Shown here: positions 44,362 to 52,196 of the stretch, piece after piece
Position numbering within the stretch: the stretch's first letter is position 1
Layout: the number at the start of each line of letters is the position of its first letter
NCBI RefSeq assembly: GCF_009720825.1
Contig: NZ_WNKY01000007.1
Location: forward strand, 124,001 to 188,000
DNA length: 64,000 nucleotides
Direction of reading: 5' to 3'
Source: Duganella radicis
GTDB taxonomy: Bacteria; Pseudomonadota; Gammaproteobacteria; Burkholderiales; Burkholderiaceae_D
Program-made: the position numbers and the translations under genes
Notes under the pieces: generated by a model
Told to the model about the DNA's origin: nothing
The model's database searches: none
Seen by the model: only the letters and a program-made list of their open reading frames with translations

Positions 44362-44389
44362 CGCATAATCTGGATCAAGAAATTCCAGG
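44362..44389. promoter_or_regulatory. Putative FNR/DNR-type box shared with norB
   Basis: CGCATAATCTGGATCAAGAAA heads a 28-base stretch that matches the norB upstream region (61698-61725) at 23 positions. On the minus strand it reads TTGATCCAGATTAT, one good FNR-type half-site (TTGAT) with a degenerate partner. In both places a GCCT-AG element lies exactly 53 bases downstream on the plus strand and may be the -10 region. AGAGGTA at 44346-44352 also fits the NarL heptamer. Confidence 0.5.
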
Positions 44390-44456
44390 CTCGGGTGGCC
44401 CGCGCGCGGCGCTTGCCTTAGTCTGAAGGCGTTAACCACTGAAACGAGGAACCGAG

Positions 44457-44708
44457 ATGCAAACCGCCGTACTGAATATCGAAGGCATGGAAGACGTGGC
44501 CTGCGCCGACAAGATCACCGAACTGCTGCGCGGCATACCGGGCGTCAGCGACGCGCAAGTCTCGCTGCGCGACAGCATCGCCAGCGTGCTGCTGGACGCG
44601 TCGCGGGTGACGCCGCCGATGCTGGCGCGCCAGTTGTCGGCGGCGGGCTACCCCGCCGCCGCGCGGGAAGCGGCCGGCGGCTGCTGCGGCGGTTGCTGCG
44701 GCGGCTGA
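44457..44708 (+). CDS. HMA-like small metal-binding protein with Cys-Cys-Gly-Gly tail
   Basis: 83 residues, with GGA upstream of the ATG. The ferredoxin-like HMA fold is recognisable (VLNIEGMEDVACADKITELL, GVSDAQVSL, ARQLSAAGYPA). The usual GMxCxxC loop is altered: Asp13 takes the place of the first Cys and only Cys16 remains. The C-terminus compensates with two Cys pairs (76-77 and 80-81) in GGCCGGCCGG. It probably binds copper or another soft metal. It is divergent from nnrS and convergent with narL, within a putative NO-responsive unit. Confidence 0.8.
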   Translation: MQTAVLNIEGMEDVACADKITELLRGIPGVSDAQVSLRDSIASVLLDASRVTPPMLARQLSAAGYPAAAREAAGGCCGGCCGG

Positions 44709-44729
44709 CGCGGGCGCCGGGCCGCCGTG

Positions 44730-45395
44730 TCAGCCGCCGTGCTGCCTGCGGTGCTCGACCGCGTACACGGCGGCCTGCACGCGGCTGCTGAGCTTGAGTT
44801 TCTTCAGCACGCTCTGGACATGGATCTTGACCGTGCTCTCGGCCAGGTCCAGGCTGCGCGCGATGCCCTTGTTGCTGTCGCCGCGCGCCAGGCAGTCGAG
44901 GATCTGGCGCTCGCGCGGCGTCAGGCGGTCCAGCTCGGACGGCGCCGGCGCCGCCGCCCCGCTCTGCAGCTGGGCCACCAGCTTGGCCGTCATGGCCTCC
45001 GCCACCACCGTCTCGCCGGCGGCGGCGCGGCGGATGGCGCGGGTCAGGTAGTCGGTGTCGATATTCTTCAGCAGATAGCCGCTGGCGCCGGCCTTGAGCG
45101 CGGTGCTCAGGTCTTCCGCATCCTCGGACACGGTCAGCATCACCACCGCGCTGTCCGGGCAATCCGTGCGCAGCAGCTGCAGCGTCTCCAGCCCGGATAT
45201 GCCGGGCATGTTCAGGTCCAGCAATATCACCTGCGGCTTGAGCTGCTGCGCGCGCTTGACGCCTTCAAAGCCGTCGGCCGCCTCGCCCACCACGGCGAAC
45301 TCCGGATGGCGTTGCAGCAGCGAGCGGATGCCGCTGCGGAACAGGGTGTGATCGTCGACCAGCAGCACGCTGATCGCGGGTTGGGTGCTTTCCAT
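44730..45395 (-). CDS. narL: Nitrate/nitrite response regulator NarL
   Basis: 221 residues. The receiver has SVLLVDDHTLFRSGIRSLLQ, phospho-acceptor Asp in ILLDLNMPGISG, and the conserved Lys in YLLKNID. The LuxR-type helix-turn-helix reads LTPRERQILDCLARGDSNKG, then STVKIHVQSVLKKLKLSSR, and AAVYAVEH, close to NarL. It partners the NarX-like kinase 15 bases upstream. It should activate narGHJI and narK in response to nitrate. Confidence 0.93.
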   Translation of the reverse strand: MESTQPAISVLLVDDHTLFRSGIRSLLQRHPEFAVVGEAADGFEGVKRAQQLKPQVILLDLNMPGISGLETLQLLRTDCPDSAVVMLTVSEDAEDLSTALKAGASGYLLKNIDTDYLTRAIRRAAAGETVVAEAMTAKLVAQLQSGAAAPAPSELDRLTPRERQILDCLARGDSNKGIARSLDLAESTVKIHVQSVLKKLKLSSRVQAAVYAVEHRRQHGG

Positions 45396-45410
45396 GGATT
45401 CCTTTCTGAT

Positions 45411-47351
45411 TCAGGCCGCGCGGCGCTGGGCGCGCGGCAGATGCAGCACCACCTCGGTGCCGGCGCCGGGCGCGGACGTCAGTTGCAGCCGGGCGTCGAT
45501 GCGCTGGGCGCGCTCGCGCATGATGTTGATCCCCACGTGGGCCTCGTCCAGCGACGCCAGCGACGCCGGATCGAAGCCCTGGCCGTCGTCGCGTATGCTG
45601 AGAGTGAAGTCCTGCTGGTCGGCCAGCCGTATCCACACGTGGCGGGCGGCCGCGTGCTTGCGCACGTTGGACAGCGCCTCCTGCACGATGAACAGCAATT
45701 GCAGCTGGTGCTCGCGCGGGAACGGCGCGCCGTCGCTGTCGGCCTCGAACGCCACCTCGATGCCGCTCTGGCGGCTGAACTTGTCGATCACGGTCGCCAG
45801 CGACGCGGCCAGCGTCCCCTCCTGCAGCCGGGTGCGGAAATTGTGCAGCAGCTCGCGCACGTCCTGGTAGCTCTCCTCGACACCGGCGCGCAGGGCCGGC
45901 ACGATGCCTTCCACCTCGTCCAGCCGCTGCCGCCGCAGCGACTGCTCCAGCATCTGCACCTGCAGGTTGAGGAAGTTCAGGCCCTGGGCGATGCTGTCGT
46001 GCAGGCCCTGGGCCACCAGGTTGCGCTCCTCGGAAATCGCCAGCTCGCGCTCGCGCCCCTGCAGGCGCTGATTCTCGATGGCCGCGCCCAGCAACTGCCC
46101 CAGCGTCTCCAGCAACGCCGTCTGCGCCGCCGAGAACACCGTGTTCTGGCGGAAGTGCAGATTGAAGAAGCCCAGGTACGCGCTGCGGCCGAAGATATGG
46201 AAGATCGACACCGTGGCGAAGCCCTCGCGCCGGCACTGCAGGTTATGGCCGCTGTCCATGCGCCGCAGGTCGTGCACCACCGCCAGCTTGTTGACCACCG
46301 CCTCGCCGCACAGGCAGTCGCCCACCTTCAGGCAGCGCTCGGATTCCACCAGCTCGGCCGAAATGCCCTGGTGGACCAGCATGTGGATATTGTCGCGGTC
46401 CGGGTCCAGCACGCGCACCGAGCCGCCGTCGGCGCCGAAATAGTCGCAGATGCGCCGCAGGAAGCCGCGGCACATGGCTTCGGCCGCCTGCGGCTGCTGC
46501 AGGAAGGCGGCGCTGTCGTACAGCAGCGCCAGTTCGCGGTTCTGCCGTTCCAGCTCGGACGTCTTTTCCCGCACCCGCGCCTCCAGCGATCCATAGGAAT
46601 CCTGCAGCTTGTCCGCCATCTGATTGAAGCCCAGCGCCAGCATGCCGAATTCATCGTTGCTGTCCACCGGCAGGCGCACGCCGAAGTCCTGCTCGCGCAT
46701 GCGTTCCAGGCCGCCCTGCAGGCGCGTCACCGGCGCCACGATCATATCGAACAGCAGGTAGATGATGCTGACCGTGCCGGCCATGGCCAGGCCGAGCAGC
46801 AGCAGCTGGGAGGCGCGCAGCCAGAAGGTGCGGCTCTCGCTGTCGCGCTCGATGCGCTGCACCAGGTTGTCGACCCGGCGCACGAACTGCTCGGTATATT
46901 GCTGGACCTCGTAGCCCTGCGCCGGCGTCACCGCCGGCGCCGCCATCAGGGCGCGCACGCGCGGCGCCAGCGCGCCGCGCCATTCATCCTGCAACTGCGC
47001 GAAGCCGTCGCGGATGGCGGCGGTGGGCGGCAGGAACAGCGGGCGCTGCGGATCGCCCTGGCGCACCAGCTCCAGGGTGTCGTCGATGCGCCGCAGCTGG
47101 CCGCGCAGGCCTTCCTCGGCCGCGGCGCGGGCCTGGCGGTCGGCCAGGCGGCCGGCCAGCATGGCCAGCCGGTAGCTTTCCATGCGCAGGCTGCCGGCCA
47201 CGTTGATCACGGCGGCGCTGCCCTCCAGTTGCCAGGACAGGAACAGGGTCGAGCCGATCACCATCAGCGCCACCGCCATAAAACTCAGCAGCAGCCCGAC
47301 GATGCGGGTCGACAGTTTATGCCAGCCGGCGAATAGCGCGGACCTCAGCAT
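45411..47351 (-). CDS. narX: Nitrate/nitrite sensor histidine kinase NarX
   Basis: 646 residues. Two membrane spans bound a periplasmic four-helix sensor. Its first helix holds the nitrate-binding P-box (VINVAGSLRMESYRLAM) with Arg56 in the expected place. A HAMP domain follows, then a GAF-like central module with several cysteines (ERCLKVGDCLCGEAVV). The HisKA_3 dimerisation region has the phospho-His in GLHDSIAQGLNFLNLQ. The ATPase domain shows EALSNVRKHA and IRDDGQGFDP. It is slightly longer than the ~600 residues of E. coli NarX. Confidence 0.94.
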   Translation of the reverse strand: MLRSALFAGWHKLSTRIVGLLLSFMAVALMVIGSTLFLSWQLEGSAAVINVAGSLRMESYRLAMLAGRLADRQARAAAEEGLRGQLRRIDDTLELVRQGDPQRPLFLPPTAAIRDGFAQLQDEWRGALAPRVRALMAAPAVTPAQGYEVQQYTEQFVRRVDNLVQRIERDSESRTFWLRASQLLLLGLAMAGTVSIIYLLFDMIVAPVTRLQGGLERMREQDFGVRLPVDSNDEFGMLALGFNQMADKLQDSYGSLEARVREKTSELERQNRELALLYDSAAFLQQPQAAEAMCRGFLRRICDYFGADGGSVRVLDPDRDNIHMLVHQGISAELVESERCLKVGDCLCGEAVVNKLAVVHDLRRMDSGHNLQCRREGFATVSIFHIFGRSAYLGFFNLHFRQNTVFSAAQTALLETLGQLLGAAIENQRLQGRERELAISEERNLVAQGLHDSIAQGLNFLNLQVQMLEQSLRRQRLDEVEGIVPALRAGVEESYQDVRELLHNFRTRLQEGTLAASLATVIDKFSRQSGIEVAFEADSDGAPFPREHQLQLLFIVQEALSNVRKHAAARHVWIRLADQQDFTLSIRDDGQGFDPASLASLDEAHVGINIMRERAQRIDARLQLTSAPGAGTEVVLHLPRAQRRAA

Positions 47352-47428
47352 GGCGTCGCGCGCCCGGCGGCGGTGTAAGGGTGTGTCATCAAGCCTCCGT
47401 CAATCTGCCCGGCTAGTATAAACGAGGC

Positions 47429-48403
47429 TCAGCCGCCCGTCTGCGACATGAAGCGCACGATGCGCTCCGGCCGGCGGTTGAAATCGTGCTGCTGCGGCTT
47501 GAGTTCGATCGCCGCCCGTATCGCCTGTTCCAGTTCGGCGTCGCTGGCGCCGCCGCGCAGCAGCGGCCGCAGCGGGTATTGCTGCTCCTGCCCCAGGCAC
47601 AGGTAGAGCGTGCCGTCCACCGCCAGCCGCACCCGGTTGCAGCTGGCGCAGAAGTGCTGCGACAGCGGCGTGATGAAGCCGATGCTGGCCCGGCCGTCGG
47701 CCGTGCTCCAGTAACGGGCCGGCCCGCCGCCCAGCTCCAGCGCCTGCGGCCGCAGGCCGAAGCGCCGCGCCAGCCGCTCGCGCACCGGCGCCAGGTTGAG
47801 GTAGGCGGTGTTGCGGCCGGTGTCCCCCATCGGCATCACCTCGATCAGCCGCAGCATGAAGCCCTGCTCGATGCAGAAGGCGGCCATGGCGTCGATCTCG
47901 GCGTCGTTCACGCCGCGCATGGCCACCATGTTGATCTTGACCGGCGCCAGTCCGGCCGCCTTGGCCGCCCGCAGCCCTTGCAGCACGCTGGGCAGGCAAT
48001 CGCGCCCGGTGATGTTGGCCATGCAGTCGCGGTCCAGCGAATCGAGGCTGACGTTGACCCGGCCGACGCCGGCCGCGCGCAGCGCCTCGGCGTGGCGCGC
48101 CAGCCGCGTGCCGTTGGTCGACAGCGACAGGTCGCGCACGCCCGGCAGCGCAGCCAGGCGCGAGGCCAGTTGCGGCAGGTGGCGCCGGGTCAGCGGTTCG
48201 CCGCCGGTCAGGCGCACGCGCGACGTCCCCAAGCGGGCGAAAAGGCCCACCACACGTTCGATTTCGGCAAAGCTCAGCCAGTCCGGCGGGTCTTCATAGC
48301 CCTTGAAATCCTTGGGCATGCAGTAGGTGCAGCGCAGATCGCAGCGATCCGTCACCGACACCCGCAGATAGTCGATCGAACGACCAAAGCGGTCGCTTAA
48401 CAT
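47429..48403 (-). CDS. moaA: GTP 3',8-cyclase MoaA
   Basis: 324 residues from MLSDRFGRSIDYLRVSVTDR; GGGGAG precedes this ATG, so an upstream in-frame start is not favoured. MoaA is the radical SAM enzyme that opens molybdopterin synthesis. The N-terminal cluster motif is CDLRCTYC, the GTP-side cluster is CASCNRVRL with a later CLG, and VRLTGGEPL is the SAM-binding loop. The usual C-terminal GG is present (SQTGG). It supplies molybdenum cofactor for NarG and is encoded downstream of the nar structural genes. Confidence 0.95.
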   Translation of the reverse strand: MLSDRFGRSIDYLRVSVTDRCDLRCTYCMPKDFKGYEDPPDWLSFAEIERVVGLFARLGTSRVRLTGGEPLTRRHLPQLASRLAALPGVRDLSLSTNGTRLARHAEALRAAGVGRVNVSLDSLDRDCMANITGRDCLPSVLQGLRAAKAAGLAPVKINMVAMRGVNDAEIDAMAAFCIEQGFMLRLIEVMPMGDTGRNTAYLNLAPVRERLARRFGLRPQALELGGGPARYWSTADGRASIGFITPLSQHFCASCNRVRLAVDGTLYLCLGQEQQYPLRPLLRGGASDAELEQAIRAAIELKPQQHDFNRRPERIVRFMSQTGG

Positions 48404-48480
48404 CGTGGCTCCCCTGTCTGATGGCATAGGCGCATTGTAGCGGCGGACGACGCGCCCGCCACTTCGCAGGACGGCGTACG

Positions 48481-48494
48481 CCGCCTAGTCCTTT
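48481..48494. promoter_or_regulatory. CTAG-type half-site upstream of moaA
   Basis: CCGCCTAGTCCTTT matches one complete arm of the palindrome at 56508-56528 over 14 bases and that at 55969-55989 over 13 bases. The other arm is weak here (CGTACGC). It lies 78 bases before the moaA start. Confidence 0.5.
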
Positions 48495-48512
48495 ATGCCT
48501 ATTGACTATTCA

Positions 48513-49259
48513 CTATTGCACCAGCGGCGAGGTCGCGCCGCCCAGCTCCACCCCGTCGATCCTGGCCCGGCCGACCAGCAGGTGCAGGTACTGGTGCAGC
48601 GCCCGCTGCCAGGCGGCGCGCTGGAGTTCGTCGGCGATCTGCGCCCGCACCGTCTCGAACGGGACCGGCGCGCCCTCGATACGGCGCCGTACCTGCACGA
48701 TGTGCAGGCCGAAGCGCGTCTCCAGCAGCCGCCCCGCCAGTTCGCCCGGCCGCAGCCGGAACAGCAGTTCCTCGAACTCCGGCACGCATTGGCCGCGGCC
48801 GAGCTGCCCCAGGTTGCCGCCGATGGCGCCGGACGGGCAGTTGGAATACTGCGCCGCCAGTTCCTCGAAACGCCCGGGCCGGGCCTGCAGCTCGGCCAGT
48901 ACCGCCTCGGCCGTATGCCGCAACAGCGTCAGCGGCGCCGCCGGCGTCACCTGGAACAGGATGTGGCGCGCCTCCACCAGGTCGCCGCTGCGGAAACGCT
49001 CGGCCTGCGCCAGGTAGTAACGCAGACAAGCCTGCTCGTCGGCCTGCGGCACCCGCACTTCGCGCTGGAACAGCGCCTCGATGCGCTCGTCCTCGCCCTC
49101 GCCGTGCACGCCCAGCCGCTGCGCCTCGTGCAGCAGCACCTGGCGCAGCACCACCTCATGGACGGCCTGCCGCAGCGGGTTGTCCGCCTGCTGGTGGTGG
49201 CCGATTTCCGCCGCGATGGCGCTGTCGTCGATATCGACGCCGTTGACTGCGATGCCCAT
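48513..49259 (-). CDS. Parvulin-type peptidyl-prolyl isomerase in the nar operon
   Basis: 248 residues without a signal peptide. A helical N-terminal domain precedes a PpiC/rotamase domain: EARHILFQVTPAAP, FEELAAQYSNCPSGAIGGNLG, GRGQCVPEFEELLFRL and ETRFGLHIVQV. Cytosolic parvulins often accompany narGHJI in proteobacteria and are thought to assist nitrate reductase folding. It starts 10 bases after narI on the same strand, so it belongs to the operon. Confidence 0.9.
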   Translation of the reverse strand: MGIAVNGVDIDDSAIAAEIGHHQQADNPLRQAVHEVVLRQVLLHEAQRLGVHGEGEDERIEALFQREVRVPQADEQACLRYYLAQAERFRSGDLVEARHILFQVTPAAPLTLLRHTAEAVLAELQARPGRFEELAAQYSNCPSGAIGGNLGQLGRGQCVPEFEELLFRLRPGELAGRLLETRFGLHIVQVRRRIEGAPVPFETVRAQIADELQRAAWQRALHQYLHLLVGRARIDGVELGGATSPLVQ

Positions 49260-49269
49260 GTCGTTCTCC

Positions 49270-49953
49270 TCAGCGCGAACGCACCAGTTGGTAGGCGCGG
49301 CTCAGGTAGCCCAGCGCGCCAAAGCCGCTCCACACGTGCACCAGGCGGGTGAACGGGAAGATCGTGAACAGCGACATGCCCATGAACAGGTGCAGCTTGA
49401 AGATCAGCGGCGCGTCGGCGATCAGGGCGGCGGCGTCGCCGCGGAAGGTCAGCAGGTGCTGGGCCCAGCCCATCAGTTGCACCATCATGTGGCCGTCCAG
49501 GTGCGAGGCGGAGGCGAAGATGGTGCTCAGGCCCAGCAGCAGGGTCGCCAGCAGCCAGCCCAGCACCAGCTTGTCCCTGAAGGTGGTGCGGGCGCGCACC
49601 CGCTCGTTGCCCAGGCGGCGCGCCGCCAGCATCAGCAGGCCGATCAGGCAGATCGAGCCCATCAGGCCGCCGGCGCTCATGGCCACCAGCTGCTTGACGC
49701 TGTGGCTGACGCCCAGCGTGTCCCACACCCACACGGGGGTCAGCAGGCCGGCCGCGTGGCCGAAGAACAGGCCCAGCACGCCGAGGTGGAACAAGGGGCT
49801 GCCAAGGCGCAGCAGGCCGGTGTGGAGGGTCTGGCTGGATTCGGACTTCCAGCTGTACTGCTCGCGGTCGAAGCGTATCAGGCTGCCGAGGAAGAAGATC
49901 GCCAGCGCGATGTAGGGATAAATCCCGAACAGGAATTGGTGCAGGTAGTTCAT
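49270..49953 (-). CDS. narI: Respiratory nitrate reductase gamma subunit NarI
   Basis: 227 residues with five membrane spans. NarI holds two b hemes and takes electrons from quinol. Heme ligands are seen in the pairs SPLFHLGVLGLFFGH (second span) and LHLFMGMSLF with the later TRLVHVWSG (fifth span). The N-terminal FLFGIYPYIALAIFFLGS is family-typical. It follows narJ by 11 bases. Confidence 0.95.
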   Translation of the reverse strand: MNYLHQFLFGIYPYIALAIFFLGSLIRFDREQYSWKSESSQTLHTGLLRLGSPLFHLGVLGLFFGHAAGLLTPVWVWDTLGVSHSVKQLVAMSAGGLMGSICLIGLLMLAARRLGNERVRARTTFRDKLVLGWLLATLLLGLSTIFASASHLDGHMMVQLMGWAQHLLTFRGDAAALIADAPLIFKLHLFMGMSLFTIFPFTRLVHVWSGFGALGYLSRAYQLVRSR

Positions 49954-49964
49954 TGCGCTCTCCT

Positions 49965-50633
49965 TCAGGGTTGCCGCGACGCGGCCGCCCTGGGATAAAA
50001 GTTGATCGGGTGGGCGCCGCCGGGCGGCATGCCCTTGGCGCCCAGCAGCGGCTCGATGCCGTCGGCGCCGGGGCCGAAGGTTTCCAGCGCCTCGTCCATG
50101 TCGCGCACCGGCGGCTCGCTCAATTCCTCGGCCTGTACCGCCGTCTGCCGCCGCAGCAGTTCGAATACGCAGGCGTACGGGCTGCCGTTGGCGCGCAGCT
50201 TGCGGCCGATGTGGGCCAGCACGTGGATGGCGTCGGCCAGCAGCGGCTCCACCTCCCGCGCGCTCTGCTGCGACAGGAATTCCAGGAACAGCGGCACGTA
50301 GTCCGGCAGGTCGTCGCCCACCATCTGCAGGCCATGGCGGCGGTATTCCGCCATCAGGTCCACCATGGCCTGGCCGCGGTCGCGCGACTCGCCGTGGATA
50401 TGCTCGAACAGATGCAGCGAATGCGAGGGGTTGCGGTCGAAGGTCTGCACATACTGCTGCTGCAACTCGATCAGCGGGGTCGCGGCGATGTGGCTGAACA
50501 GCTCGCCCAGCGCCGCGTGCCACGCCGGCAGCCGGTCCAGCAGCACGCGTTCCAGCGCGCCGCGCCCGGCCTGCAATTCCGCCTCCGGATACAGCAGCAG
50601 CGCCGACAATACCTGGTAGCCTGGATTAGACAT
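49965..50633 (-). CDS. narJ: Nitrate reductase assembly chaperone NarJ
   Basis: 222 residues, all helical. NarJ binds apo-NarG and times insertion of the molybdenum cofactor and membrane docking. Family signatures are YVQTFDRNPSHSLHLFEHIHGESRDRG (read in two parts), DLPDYVPLFLEFLS and the C-terminal GAHPINFYPR. Its start overlaps the end of narH by 8 bases. Confidence 0.95.
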   Translation of the reverse strand: MSNPGYQVLSALLLYPEAELQAGRGALERVLLDRLPAWHAALGELFSHIAATPLIELQQQYVQTFDRNPSHSLHLFEHIHGESRDRGQAMVDLMAEYRRHGLQMVGDDLPDYVPLFLEFLSQQSAREVEPLLADAIHVLAHIGRKLRANGSPYACVFELLRRQTAVQAEELSEPPVRDMDEALETFGPGADGIEPLLGAKGMPPGGAHPINFYPRAAASRQP

Positions 50634-52182
50634 CGGCGCCCTCCTTTTTCTTGCGCGACTTCGGCATCATCATGAAGATTTCCGAACCGTGCTTGCGTTT
50701 GCCGAACAGGCTGGCGTCACTGACGCCGTCCGAGCAGCCGTTGCCGAAGCTGAAGCCGCAGCTGCCCTTCTCGTTGAAGCTGTCCTCGGCCATCTCTTTG
50801 TGGCTGCTCGGGATCACGAAGCGGTCTTCGTAATTGGCGATGGCCATGATGTGGTACATGTCCTCCACCGTCTCGGCCGCCAGGCCGACCTGCTTGATCG
50901 CCTCCAGGTCCGGCTTGCCGTCCACGCTCTTGCCTCGCATGTAGGCGCGCATCGCCAGCATGCGGTCCAGCGCCTTGATCACCGGCAGTTGGTCACCCGC
51001 CGTCAGCAGGTTGGCCAGGTACTGCAGCGGGATGCGCAGGCTGGCGGTGTCGGGCAGGATGCCGTTGCGGCCCAGGTGGCCCGCCTCGGCGGCCGACTGG
51101 ATCGGCGACAGCGGCGGGATGTACCACACCATCGGCAGCGTGCGGTACTCGGGATGCAGCGGGAAGGCCACCTTCCACTCCACCGCCATCTTGTACACCG
51201 GCGAGCGCTGGGCCGATTCCAGCCAGGAATCCGGAATGCCCTGGCGGCGCGCCTCGGCGATCACCTCGGGGTCGTGCGGATCGAGGAACAACTCCAGCTG
51301 CGACGGATACAGGTCGCGCGGATCGGCCACCGAGGCGGCGGCCTCGATCTTGTCGGCGTCGTACAGCAGCACGCCCAGATAGCGGATGCGGCCGACGCAG
51401 GTTTCCGAACACACGGTCGGCTGGCCAGCCTCGATGCGCGGATAGCAGAAGGTGCATTTCTCCGCCTTGCCCGACGACCAGTTGTAATAAATCTTCTTGT
51501 ACGGGCAGCCGGAGATGCACATGCGCCAGCCGCGGCACTTGTCCTGGTCGATCAGCACGATGCCGTCGTCCTCGCGCTTGTACACCGATCCCGACGGGCA
51601 GGACGCCACGCAGGTCGGGTTCAGGCAGTGCTCGCACAGGCGCGGCAGATACATCATGAAGGTGTTTTCGAACGTGCTGTACATTTCCTTCTGCACGTTC
51701 TCGAACAGCTTGTCCTTGCCGCGCTGGGCGAATTCGCCGCCCAGGTCGTCCTCCCAGTTCGGTCCCCACTCGATCTTGTCCATCTTCTTGCCGGTGATGA
51801 CGGAGATCGGGCGCGCGGTCGGCGGCGTCTGCATCAGCGGCGCGTGCTGCAGGTGCTCGTAATCGTAGGTGAACGGCTCGTAGTACTCGTCGATCTGCGG
51901 CAGGTTGGGATTGGCGAAGATCTGCGCCAGGATCTTCAGGCGGCTGCCCTGGCGCGGTTCGATCTTGCCATTCTCCGTGCGGCGCCAGCCGCCGTTCCAT
52001 TTGTCCTGGTCTTCCCAGTGCTTGGGATAGCCGATGCCCGGCTTGGTCTCGACGTTGTTGAACCAGGCGTATTCCACGCCGTCGCGGCTGGTCCACACGT
52101 TCTTGCAGGTGACCGAGCAGGTGTGACAGCCGATACATTTGTCGAGATTCAGCACCATGCCGATTTGTGCTCTGATTTTCAT
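50626..52182 (-). CDS. narH: Respiratory nitrate reductase beta subunit NarH
   Basis: 518 residues. NarH carries four iron-sulfur clusters linking NarI to NarG. Cys motifs are visible in CIGCHTCSVTCKNVW, CEHCLNPTCVASCPSG, and CRGWRMCISGCPYKKIYYNW, where Trp replaces a Cys as expected for the 3Fe-4S cluster. CTFCYPRIEAGQPTVCSETC is also present. The N-terminal MKIRAQIGMVLNLDKC is diagnostic. It lies 14 bases after narG. Confidence 0.96.
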   Translation of the reverse strand: MKIRAQIGMVLNLDKCIGCHTCSVTCKNVWTSRDGVEYAWFNNVETKPGIGYPKHWEDQDKWNGGWRRTENGKIEPRQGSRLKILAQIFANPNLPQIDEYYEPFTYDYEHLQHAPLMQTPPTARPISVITGKKMDKIEWGPNWEDDLGGEFAQRGKDKLFENVQKEMYSTFENTFMMYLPRLCEHCLNPTCVASCPSGSVYKREDDGIVLIDQDKCRGWRMCISGCPYKKIYYNWSSGKAEKCTFCYPRIEAGQPTVCSETCVGRIRYLGVLLYDADKIEAAASVADPRDLYPSQLELFLDPHDPEVIAEARRQGIPDSWLESAQRSPVYKMAVEWKVAFPLHPEYRTLPMVWYIPPLSPIQSAAEAGHLGRNGILPDTASLRIPLQYLANLLTAGDQLPVIKALDRMLAMRAYMRGKSVDGKPDLEAIKQVGLAAETVEDMYHIMAIANYEDRFVIPSSHKEMAEDSFNEKGSCGFSFGNGCSDGVSDASLFGKRKHGSEIFMMMPKSRKKKEGADV

Positions 52183-52196
52183 CTATCGCTCCGTTC

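Noticed and set aside
44361-44389. Sigma-54 promoter (NorR-type) near nnrS and norB
   Set aside because: No TGGCAC-N5-TTGCA element was found in either region, and no NorR gene is present. NsrR and a Crp/Fnr protein are encoded instead.
44727-47336. 869-codon plus-strand frame
   Set aside because: Antisense to narL and narX, which are complete and well conserved.
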